DNA from: an uncultured Bacteroidales bacterium
GTDB lineage: Bacteria; Bacteroidota; Bacteroidia; Bacteroidales; UBA932
Assembly: GCA_947306365.1 (NCBI GenBank)
Contig: CAMZGD010000013.1
Location: 1-60,818, forward strand
Length of the DNA: 60,818 nucleotides
Direction: 5' to 3'
Part shown: piece by piece, positions 36,486-43,830 of the stretch
How positions within the stretch are numbered: the stretch's first letter is position 1
Layout of the letters: the number at the start of each line of letters is the position of its first letter
Position numbers and translations under genes: made by a program
Notes under the pieces: generated by a model
The model's database searches: none
Told to the model about the DNA's origin: nothing
What the model saw: the letters and a program-made list of their open reading frames with translations, nothing else

Positions 36486-37532
36486 ATGGGCATCTCCTTC
36501 CATATAAAGCGGCCCGACGAAGCCATCCGCCCGGCGCTGCAGGAAAAGATCGACAATCTCACCAAGCCGAAGGGATCGCTCGGGCGGCTGGAATCGCTCG
36601 CCCTGCAGATCGGACTCATTCAGCAGACGCTCTCGCCGTCGCTGCGGCATCCCCAGAACATCGTCTTCGCCGGCGACCACGGCATCGTGGAAGAAGGCGT
36701 GAGCATCGCCCCGAAAGAGGTAACCTGGCAGCAAGTCTGCCATTTCACGCATCCGCAGGGCACGGGCGGCGTCAACTTCCTCTGCCGCCAGCACGGTTTC
36801 ACGCTCAAGGTGGTCGATGCGGGTGTCGACTTTGACCTGCCCCGTGACCGCGGCATCATCGACCTGAAGGTCGGCCGCGGCACCCGCAACTTCCTCTACG
36901 GGCCCGCGATGACGGAAGCGGAAATGGAGCAATGCCTCGCCGGCGGCGCACAGGTCGTCCGGCAATGCTTTGACGAGGGCAGCAATGTCCTGAGTTTCGG
37001 CGAGATGGGCATTGGAAACACTTCCCCCTCCTCCATTTGGATGTCGCTTTTCACGGGGATTCCCCTCGCGGAATGCGTCGGGGCCGGCAGCGGCTTGGAC
37101 AGCACGGGCATCCGGCACAAGCTCGACGTGCTCTCACGCGCCGTGGCCGGCTACCGCGACGACGACTCGCCCCGCGACATCATCCGGTGGTTCGGCGGCT
37201 TTGAGATGGTGATGGCCGTCGGCGCGATGCTGCAGGCGGCGGAGCTCCGCATGGTCATCCTGGTGGATGGCTTCATCATGACCAACTGCATGCTGGCCGC
37301 CTCGAAACTTGAGCCGGCCGTCCTCAACTACGCCGTCTTCGGCCACTGCGGCGACGAATCGGGCCACAAGCGGGTGCTCGATGCACTGGGCGCGAAGCCG
37401 CTTCTCAACCTCGGCCTCCGGCTCGGCGAAGGCACCGGTGCCATCTGCGCCTACCCTATCCTGGAATCGGCCGTCCGCATGATCAACGAAATGGACGATT
37501 TCCGCACCGCGGAAATCACAAAATACTTTTAG
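36486..37532 (+). CDS. cobT: Nicotinate-nucleotide--dimethylbenzimidazole phosphoribosyltransferase
   Basis: Makes alpha-ribazole phosphate, the lower-ligand nucleotide, from a base and NaMN. The 348 residues carry [20 protein letters not shown], the motif [27 protein letters not shown] and, near the end, [20 protein letters not shown], which holds the catalytic Glu. The length matches the family. It sits 1 nt after cobU and 3 nt before cobS in the nucleotide-loop operon. Which base it prefers cannot be told. Confidence 0.97.
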   Translation: MGISFHIKRPDEAIRPALQEKIDNLTKPKGSLGRLESLALQIGLIQQTLSPSLRHPQNIVFAGDHGIVEEGVSIAPKEVTWQQVCHFTHPQGTGGVNFLCRQHGFTLKVVDAGVDFDLPRDRGIIDLKVGRGTRNFLYGPAMTEAEMEQCLAGGAQVVRQCFDEGSNVLSFGEMGIGNTSPSSIWMSLFTGIPLAECVGAGSGLDSTGIRHKLDVLSRAVAGYRDDDSPRDIIRWFGGFEMVMAVGAMLQAAELRMVILVDGFIMTNCMLAASKLEPAVLNYAVFGHCGDESGHKRVLDALGAKPLLNLGLRLGEGTGAICAYPILESAVRMINEMDDFRTAEITKYF

Positions 37533-37535
37533 AAG

Positions 37536-38303
37536 ATGAGACTGCTGGCTGCGCTGACTTTCTTTACCCGGCTTCCGTTCTGGCGGATCCGGGAGATTCC
37601 GGCGGAATATTTCAAACGGGTCGTGCCGCTGTGGCCACTGGTAGGCTGGCTAACGGGCGGCGTGACGGCCGGGGTGCTTCTGCTCTGCAGCCAGGTGATG
37701 CCGTTGACGCTGGCCTGGATCTTCGCGATCCTGGCCCGGCTGCTGCTGACCGGTGCACTCCACGAAGACGGCCTCGCCGATTTCATCGACGGTTTCGGCG
37801 GCGGTACCTCACGCGAGCGGACGCTCGAAATCATGAAGGATTCGCACATCGGCACCTATGGTGTCATCGGGCTGGTTTTCTATTTTGCCTTGCTGATCCT
37901 GTTCCCGACGTTCGGGAACTTCGGGGACTATCCCGTCTGGACGCTGGCCATCCTCGTCTTTTGCGGCGACTGCTGGAGCAAATGCTGCGCTGCGCAGCTC
38001 ATCAACCTGCTCCCCTACGCCCGCACGGAAGAAACGGCCAAGAACAAGACGGTCTATGCACGGATGACGCTGGGAGAACTGCTGCGCTGCTTCTTCTTCG
38101 GCCTGGCGCCCACGTTCGTCATGCTGTTCGGAATGCATCTGCTTCCGGCCGGTTTCGGCTGGCAACTGATCGTCCCCGTCTTCGTGACGCTATTGCTCGC
38201 CTGGCTGATGAAGCGCCGCATCCAGGGCTACACCGGCGACTGCTGCGGCGCCACCTTCCTCCTCTGCGAACTGGCTTTCTACCTCAGCGTCATTGCCGTT
38301 TAG
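37536..38303 (+). CDS. cobS: Adenosylcobinamide-GDP ribazoletransferase
   Basis: The membrane-bound cobalamin(-5-phosphate) synthase that joins GDP-cobinamide to alpha-ribazole. The 255 residues contain LTFFTRLPFWRI at the N-terminus, the metal-binding signature LHEDGLADFIDGFGGG, MKDSHIGTYGVIGL and the C-terminal GYTGDCCGATFLLCELAFYL, with several hydrophobic segments between. It lies 3 nt after cobT and 12 nt before cobC. Confidence 0.97.
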   Translation: MRLLAALTFFTRLPFWRIREIPAEYFKRVVPLWPLVGWLTGGVTAGVLLLCSQVMPLTLAWIFAILARLLLTGALHEDGLADFIDGFGGGTSRERTLEIMKDSHIGTYGVIGLVFYFALLILFPTFGNFGDYPVWTLAILVFCGDCWSKCCAAQLINLLPYARTEETAKNKTVYARMTLGELLRCFFFGLAPTFVMLFGMHLLPAGFGWQLIVPVFVTLLLAWLMKRRIQGYTGDCCGATFLLCELAFYLSVIAV

Positions 38304-38315
38304 CCAGCATCGACC

Positions 38316-38846
38316 ATGGAAGTCATTCTGATCCGCCACACCACGCCCGACGTACCCGTCGGCACCTGCTACGGGCAGGCCGATGTGCCGTTGAAAGACA
38401 CGTTCGAAGAAGAGGCGGCCGTGACGAAGGCGGCGCTGGAGGCCTGCGGGCCCGTAGACCACGCCTACACCAGCCCGTTGTCGCGTTGTACGCGACTGGC
38501 CGCCTTCTGCGGCTATCCCGATGCCGAACGGGACCCGCGCATCCTGGAGATTGATTTCGGGGAATGGGAGATGCAACGCTTCGAAGAAATCACCGACCCG
38601 CACCTGCAGGAATGGTATGCCGACCACATCCACGTGCAGGTCACGGGCGGCGAGTCGTTCATGCAGCAATATGAGCGCGTGAGCCGCTTCCTCGACGACC
38701 TCCGTCGGCAACCCTGGCATCACGTGGCTGTCTTCGCCCACGGCGGCGTCCTTGTGGCCGCCCAGATCTATGCCGAGCTTGTCACCCCCGAGACGGCCTT
38801 CGGCGCCCTGCCGTCTTTCGGCGGCCTTGTCCGCATCACACTGTGA
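38316..38846 (+). CDS. cobC: Alpha-ribazole phosphatase / histidine phosphatase family protein
   Basis: Removes the 5'-phosphate of alpha-ribazole phosphate or cobalamin phosphate. The 176 residues show the phosphohistidine motif as LIRHTTPDVP (RHT instead of the common RHG), CYGQADVPL, YTSPLSRCTRLA, LEIDFGEWEM and the second catalytic His in VAVFAHGGVL. It ends the cobUTSC operon, and this context separates it from other phosphoglycerate-mutase-like phosphatases. Confidence 0.92.
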   Translation: MEVILIRHTTPDVPVGTCYGQADVPLKDTFEEEAAVTKAALEACGPVDHAYTSPLSRCTRLAAFCGYPDAERDPRILEIDFGEWEMQRFEEITDPHLQEWYADHIHVQVTGGESFMQQYERVSRFLDDLRRQPWHHVAVFAHGGVLVAAQIYAELVTPETAFGALPSFGGLVRITL

Positions 38847-38884
38847 TTTTTTCCGACATCGTGCATTATTCCATTTGTTTTGAC

Positions 38885-38892
38885 TATTTTTG
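38885..38892 (+). promoter_or_regulatory. Promoter -7 box of the M16 peptidase gene
   Basis: TATTTTTG on the plus strand matches TAnnTTTG, giving a leader of about 43 nt before the ATG at 38940. Confidence 0.55.
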
Positions 38893-38939
38893 TCGAAATA
38901 TATCGGTAATTGCTAAAACCAAATCTAGTTCCTATCATA

Positions 38940-41840
38940 ATGAAACGTTTTTCCCTCCTTTTCCTGACGGCACTCGTCCTGCTCGCCACCACGGGCTGCA
39001 GCAAGTACAAGTATGAGACCGTCAAGGGCGACCCCACGAACGCCCGCATCTACACCCTGGACAACGGCCTGAAGGTCTACATGATCGTCAACAAGGACGA
39101 GCCGCGCATCGACGCGCACGTCGCCGTGAAGGTCGGCAGCAAGAACGACCCGCAGGAGACCACCGGTCTGGCCCACTATTTCGAGCACCTGATGTTCAAG
39201 GGCACGAAACAGCTCGGCACGATGGACTACGAGAAAGAGGAACCGCTCCTCAACGAGATCGAAGCCCTCTTCGAAGTGTATCGCAAGACCACCGACCCCG
39301 AAGAACGGAAGGCCATCTACCACCAGATCGACTCCATCTCGTATGAAGCTTCCAAGATCTTCATCCCCAACGAATACGACAAGGCGATGGCAGCCATCGG
39401 CGGTCGCGGCACGAATGCCTACACGAGCAACGACGTGACCTGCTACACAGAGAACATCCCTTCCAACCAGCTCGAGAACTGGGCGAAGATCCAGGCCGAC
39501 CGCTTCGAGAACTGCGTGCTCCGCGGCTTCCACACCGAACTGGAGACCATCTACGAGGAGTATAACATGTACGCCGTGATGGACAGCGAGAAGATCAACG
39601 AGGCCGCCTTTGCCGCCCTGTTCCCGAAGCACCCGTACCACACGCCCGTCATCGGCTGGGGCGACCACCTCAAGAACCCGTCGATCACCAACGTGAAGAA
39701 GTATCACGACCAGTGGTACGTGCCCAACAACATGGCCGTCTGCCTTGCCGGCGACTTCAACCCCAAGCAGGCCATCAAGGTCATCGACAAGTATTTCGGC
39801 AAGCTGAAGCCCAACAAGGACCTCAAGAAGATGGAATTCGAGCCGGAAGACCCCATCACCGAACCCGTCGTGAAGGACGTGCTCGGCCTTGAATCCCCCA
39901 GTATCCTGCTCGCCTGGCGTTTCCCCGGCGCCAACAGCCCCGAGACCAAGTACCTCGACCTGATCGGCGGCATTCTCTCGAACGGCAAGGCCGGCCTGAT
40001 CGACCTGGATGTCAACCAGCAGCAGAAGACGCTCTCGATGTATGCCGGCAACGAAGGCCTGGCAGACTACTCCGCCTTCATCATCATGTCCGAGCCGCTG
40101 CAGGGACAGAGCCTCGAGGAAGTGAAGGAGATCGCCCTCGCCGAAATGGAGAAAGTCAAGAAAGGCGAGTTCGACGACGACCTGCTGACCGCCATCATCA
40201 ACAACCAGAAACTCCAGTACATGCGCATGTACGAGATGCCCCGTTTCCTGGTCCGCCTGGAGGTGAACAGCTTCATCAACGACATTCCCTGGAAGGACGT
40301 GGTCAATGAGATCGACGAGCTGTCGAAGATCACCAAGGAAGACATCGTGGCTTTCGCCAATGAGCATTTCAAAGACAACTACGTGCAGATCAACAAGCTG
40401 GAGCAGCGCGACCCGAACGACACCCGCATCGCGAAGCCGGCCATCACGCCGATCATGATGAACCGTGACGCCGCCAGCCAGTTCCTGAAAGACCTCCAGG
40501 CCTCGCAGGTCAAGCCCATCGAGCCCGTGTTCGTCGATTTCAAGAAGGACATGTCGATCCTCGAAGCCAAGAACGGCCTTCCGGTGCTTTACAAGAAGAA
40601 CGAAACCAACGGCATCTTCGAGCTCCAGTATCTCTTCGAGACCGGCAGCTACGCGGACAAGGTGATGCCTTTCGCCGCCAACTACCTGAACTTCCTCGGC
40701 ACCGACGACATGACGCCGGAAGAAGTCCAGAAAGCCTTCTACCGGATGGCGGTCAATATGAGCGTGGCCTGCGCCGGCGAGCGCACCTACGTCTCGATCA
40801 ACGGCCTTTCCGAGAACATGGAAGAGGCCATGCAGCTTGTCGAAAAGGTCATCGCCCACGCCCAGGCCAATCCCGAAGCGCTCGCGATGCTCAAGGGCAA
40901 CACCCTCTATGAGCGCCGCAACGCCAAGCTGGACCAGCGCAGCAACGCCTCGCGCATCTCCAACTATGCGCTCTACGGTGCGGAGAACCCGATGACCAAC
41001 GTCCTCTCTTCCGCCGAACTGATGCAGCTCACCGACGAGGAACTCCTCGACAAGATCCACCACATCTTCGACAACGAGCACAAGGTGCTCTACTACGGTC
41101 CCCTGGCTGAAGCCAAGGTCGTGGAGACGATCGACCGTATCCACAACGTACCCGAGCAGCTCAATCCCGTGGTCAAGGGCAATCCTTTCCAGTATCTCCC
41201 TACAGAAAGCGACAACGTCGTCCTTGCCGAATACGACGCCAACCAGCTCAACCTCACGGCCTATTACAACACCGGCCTGAACTTCGACGTGGAGACCGCG
41301 CCGATCATCACCCTCTACAACGAGTACTTCGGCGGCGGCATGAACGGCATCGTGTTCCAGGAGATCCGCGAAGCCCGCGGCCTGGCCTACAGCGCCCGCG
41401 CCAACTACGCGATCCCGGCCGACCTCGATCATCCGTCCGTATTCTCCTACTCCATCGGCACGCAGAACGACAAGCTCATCGACGCACTTTCCGCTTTCGA
41501 CGAGATCATCAACGAGATGCCTGTTTCGGAGCATGCCTTCAACATCGCCAAGGAATCGCTGATTTCCAACCTCCGCACCGCCCGCACCGTCCGCGGCCGC
41601 GTCCTGATGTCCTACCTCAACGCCCAGCAGCGCGGCATCGACTATGATCTCAACAAGCTGATCTACGAGAAAGTGCCCGCCCTGACGCTCGACGACGTGG
41701 TCAAGTTCCAGCAGGAATATGTGAAGGGAAAGCCGTACACCATCGGCATCGTGGGCCGCACGGGCGACATGGACCTCAATGCGCTCGCCGGGTACGGAAC
41801 CGTCAAGCGGGTCTCAACGGAAGAAATTTTCGGATATTGA
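38940..41840 (+). CDS. M16 (insulinase) family metallopeptidase, lipoprotein
   Basis: A 966-residue zinc peptidase of the pitrilysin/insulinase family with a lipoprotein signal (TALVLLATTGC, Cys20). The inverted zinc motif is HYFEH (79-83), and the downstream zinc Glu is expected in the TIYEEYNMY segment. A second, inactive M16 half follows with GGGMNGIVFQEIREARGLAY. The protein is thus a full clam-shell of two homologous halves, as usual. It probably degrades or clears peptides in the periplasm or at the surface; substrates are unknown. The start at 38940 was preferred to an ATG at 38910 because it begins the signal sequence directly. Confidence 0.94.
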   Translation: MKRFSLLFLTALVLLATTGCSKYKYETVKGDPTNARIYTLDNGLKVYMIVNKDEPRIDAHVAVKVGSKNDPQETTGLAHYFEHLMFKGTKQLGTMDYEKEEPLLNEIEALFEVYRKTTDPEERKAIYHQIDSISYEASKIFIPNEYDKAMAAIGGRGTNAYTSNDVTCYTENIPSNQLENWAKIQADRFENCVLRGFHTELETIYEEYNMYAVMDSEKINEAAFAALFPKHPYHTPVIGWGDHLKNPSITNVKKYHDQWYVPNNMAVCLAGDFNPKQAIKVIDKYFGKLKPNKDLKKMEFEPEDPITEPVVKDVLGLESPSILLAWRFPGANSPETKYLDLIGGILSNGKAGLIDLDVNQQQKTLSMYAGNEGLADYSAFIIMSEPLQGQSLEEVKEIALAEMEKVKKGEFDDDLLTAIINNQKLQYMRMYEMPRFLVRLEVNSFINDIPWKDVVNEIDELSKITKEDIVAFANEHFKDNYVQINKLEQRDPNDTRIAKPAITPIMMNRDAASQFLKDLQASQVKPIEPVFVDFKKDMSILEAKNGLPVLYKKNETNGIFELQYLFETGSYADKVMPFAANYLNFLGTDDMTPEEVQKAFYRMAVNMSVACAGERTYVSINGLSENMEEAMQLVEKVIAHAQANPEALAMLKGNTLYERRNAKLDQRSNASRISNYALYGAENPMTNVLSSAELMQLTDEELLDKIHHIFDNEHKVLYYGPLAEAKVVETIDRIHNVPEQLNPVVKGNPFQYLPTESDNVVLAEYDANQLNLTAYYNTGLNFDVETAPIITLYNEYFGGGMNGIVFQEIREARGLAYSARANYAIPADLDHPSVFSYSIGTQNDKLIDALSAFDEIINEMPVSEHAFNIAKESLISNLRTARTVRGRVLMSYLNAQQRGIDYDLNKLIYEKVPALTLDDVVKFQQEYVKGKPYTIGIVGRTGDMDLNALAGYGTVKRVSTEEIFGY

Positions 41841-41864
41841 TACGGCCGTTTTCAAAATTGGTAT

Positions 41865-41872
41865 TATCTTTG
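41865..41872 (+). promoter_or_regulatory. Promoter -7 box of the ferredoxin gene
   Basis: TATCTTTG on the plus strand matches TAnnTTTG; the predicted leader is about 35 nt. Confidence 0.6.
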
Positions 41873-41911
41873 CCAACGCATTTGCAACATCAACACTTAA
41901 ACTTTCATACA

Positions 41912-42079
41912 ATGGCTTACAAAATCACTGAAAACTGCGCTGCTTGCGGCACCTGCATCGATGAATGCCCGGTTGGAGCCATCTCCGCCGGCGACATCTA
42001 CAAGATTGACCCCAACGCCTGCGTCGACTGCGGAACCTGCGCCGGCGTTTGCCCGATGGGTGCCATCGAGCAGGCATAA
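41912..42079 (+). CDS. 2[4Fe-4S] ferredoxin
   Basis: A 55-residue clostridial-type ferredoxin for low-potential electron transfer in the cytosol. Both cluster motifs are intact: CAACGTCIDECPVG and CVDCGTCAGVCPMG, eight Cys in total. The frame is open to an ATG at 41837, but a promoter box lies between, so the start is MAYKITENC at 41912. It is monocistronic and closed by a strong terminator. It may feed pyruvate:ferredoxin oxidoreductase or related enzymes outside the window. Confidence 0.95.
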   Translation: MAYKITENCAACGTCIDECPVGAISAGDIYKIDPNACVDCGTCAGVCPMGAIEQA

Positions 42080-42102
42080 CCGACTTGCATCCTACAATAA
42101 AA

Positions 42103-42128
42103 GGGACGGCCGAAAGCCGTCCCTTTTT
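42103..42128 (+). terminator. Intrinsic terminator after the ferredoxin gene
   Basis: GGGACGGC, a CGAAA loop, GCCGTCCC and then TTTTT: a perfect 8-bp GC-rich stem with a T run. Confidence 0.92.
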
Positions 42129-42157
42129 ACGTTGTACGCCCGTTGGCGTCGCAACCG

Positions 42158-42400
42158 CTACTTCTTGAAGAGCGATACGATCCACAGCAGGATGCAGGCG
42201 CCGATGACTGCGGTCAGCAGGCAGCCCCACCAGGTGGCGCCCCAGCTGACACCCAGCCAGTTCAGCAGGTTGCCGCCGATGAAGCCGCCCACGATGCCGA
42301 TGATCAGGTTCAACAGGAAGCCGGAGCCGGAGCCTTTCACGATCCTGCCGGCGAGAAAGCCGGCCAGCGCGCCAATGAGGATACTGATGATGATGTTCAT
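42158..42400 (-). CDS. GlsB/YeaQ/YmgE family stress membrane protein
   Basis: An 80-residue membrane protein with three hydrophobic segments and the glycine-rich pattern of the transglycosylase-associated (YeaQ/YmgE) family: ILIGALAGFLAGRIVKGSG, NLIIGIVGGFIGGNLLNWLG and LLTAVIGACILLWIVSLF. Family members are stress-induced, and no biochemical function is established. It converges with the ferredoxin terminator. Its leader contains a run of AACCA-type pentamers (42411-42434) that could vary in length. Confidence 0.93.
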   Translation of the reverse strand: MNIIISILIGALAGFLAGRIVKGSGSGFLLNLIIGIVGGFIGGNLLNWLGVSWGATWWGCLLTAVIGACILLWIVSLFKK

Positions 42401-42410
42401 AGTGCTTGGT

Positions 42411-42434
42411 GTTTGGTTTGGTTTGGTTTGGTTT
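42411..42434. repeat. Pentanucleotide tandem repeat (GTTTG)4.8
   Basis: Four perfect GTTTG units (42411-42430) plus GTTT. The tract lies in the predicted leader of the GlsB-type gene, between its promoter box and its ATG. Confidence 0.9.
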
Positions 42435-42441
42435 TACCTTT

Positions 42442-42449
42442 CAAATATA
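42442..42449 (-). promoter_or_regulatory. Promoter -7 box of the GlsB-type gene
   Basis: TATATTTG on the minus strand matches TAnnTTTG, 41 nt upstream of the ATG at 42400. Confidence 0.55.
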
Positions 42450-42461
42450 CGGTTTATTTGT

Positions 42462-42469
42462 TATATTTG
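42462..42469 (+). promoter_or_regulatory. Promoter -7 box of the GH29 gene
   Basis: TATATTTG on the plus strand matches TAnnTTTG, 19 nt before the ATG at 42489, back to back with the GlsB promoter. Confidence 0.55.
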
Positions 42470-42488
42470 TTATCTGTAACCCAAGATC

Positions 42489-43820
42489 ATGAAACGACTT
42501 TTCCCGATTGCGGCCCTGCTGCTGCTTTGCACCGGTCTCGCCGCCCAAAGCTATACGCCCACGCCGGAAAACCTTCGTCAGCGGGCTGAATTCCAACAGC
42601 ACCGCCTCGGCATCTTCCTCCACTGGGGCATCTATGCCACGTATGCGCAAGGCGAATGGTACCTGCAGACGGCCGGCATCGACAAGGACGACTATGCCGT
42701 TGCCGCCGAGAGTTTCAACCCCGTCAAGTTCGACGCCGCCACCTGGGTCCGGGCATTCAAGGAGGCGGGCGCCGGCTACATCACCCTGACGTCCCGTCAT
42801 CACGACGGTTTTTCGATGTTCGACACGGCCACGTCCGACTACGACATCGTAGACGGAACGCCGTTCGGCCGCGACGTGGTGGGCGAGCTGGCGGAAGCCT
42901 GCGCCGATGCCGGACTCCGCTTCCACCTGTACTACTCCCTGCTCGACTGGATCCGGGAAGACTATCCGCAGGGACGCACTGGCCATAAGACGGGCCGCAA
43001 GGGAGACCGGCAGGACTACGACCATTATCTTGCGTTCATGGAGACGCAGGTCGGGGAACTGGTCCGCCAGTATCCCAATCTGGCCGTCCTCTGGTTCGAC
43101 GGCATCTGGGACCACGACGAGGATCCGGATTTCGACTGGCGGATGCCCGCCTTCTACGCCTACATCCACGGCCTGAAGCCGGAATTGCTCATCGGCAACA
43201 ACCACCACCTCCTGCCCTTCGACGGCGAGGACTTCCAGATGTTCGAGCGCGACCTGCCCGGCGAGAACAAAGCCGGCCTGTCCGGACAGGGCATCAGCGC
43301 CCTTCCGCTGGAGATGTGCGAGACCATGAGCCATTCCTGGGGCTATCGCATCACCGATACGGACTACAAGAGCGTGAAGGAACTGATCCATCTCCTGGTG
43401 CGTGCCGCCGCCAAGAATGCCAACCTGCTGCTCAACATCGGCCCGCAGCCGAACGGGGAACTGCCGAAGCCTGCGCTGGAACGCCTCGCAGGCATCGGCG
43501 CCTGGATGAAGGACCACGGCGTTTCGGTAGACGGCACCACTTCGACCGCCATCCCGGAACAGCCCTGGGGCGTGACTACGCGCAACGAAGCGGGTTGCTT
43601 CCTCCACATCCTCTCGCCCGGATCGCTGCCCTGCCGCGACGGCGTCTGCAAGCTGCTTGTCCCGCTGCCGCAGGACCTGCAGCCCGCCCGGAAGGGGGCG
43701 GTCTCGCTGCTGAACGGCGAAAAGCTGGCTTATGACCTTTCAAAAGACGGTTTCCTGACCGTCACCCTCCCCGTATCGCGCATCGAAGCGATCGATACGG
43801 TCATCCGCATCCAAAAATAA
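42489..43820 (+). CDS. GH29 alpha-L-fucosidase, exported
   Basis: A 443-residue glycoside hydrolase that releases L-fucose from glycans in the periplasm or outside. A signal peptide (FPIAALLLLCTGLAAQ) precedes the TIM-barrel. Family motifs are GIFLHWGIYATYAQGEWY, YITLTSRHHDGFSMFDT and the nucleophile in LAVLWFDGIWD (Asp204). The chain is short, with only a small C-terminal beta domain (from about 360). No SusC/SusD pair or regulator is present, so it is not in a typical polysaccharide-utilisation locus. The next gene follows after 10 nt and may be cotranscribed. Confidence 0.93.
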   Translation: MKRLFPIAALLLLCTGLAAQSYTPTPENLRQRAEFQQHRLGIFLHWGIYATYAQGEWYLQTAGIDKDDYAVAAESFNPVKFDAATWVRAFKEAGAGYITLTSRHHDGFSMFDTATSDYDIVDGTPFGRDVVGELAEACADAGLRFHLYYSLLDWIREDYPQGRTGHKTGRKGDRQDYDHYLAFMETQVGELVRQYPNLAVLWFDGIWDHDEDPDFDWRMPAFYAYIHGLKPELLIGNNHHLLPFDGEDFQMFERDLPGENKAGLSGQGISALPLEMCETMSHSWGYRITDTDYKSVKELIHLLVRAAAKNANLLLNIGPQPNGELPKPALERLAGIGAWMKDHGVSVDGTTSTAIPEQPWGVTTRNEAGCFLHILSPGSLPCRDGVCKLLVPLPQDLQPARKGAVSLLNGEKLAYDLSKDGFLTVTLPVSRIEAIDTVIRIQK

Positions 43821-43830
43821 GTAGCTACCC

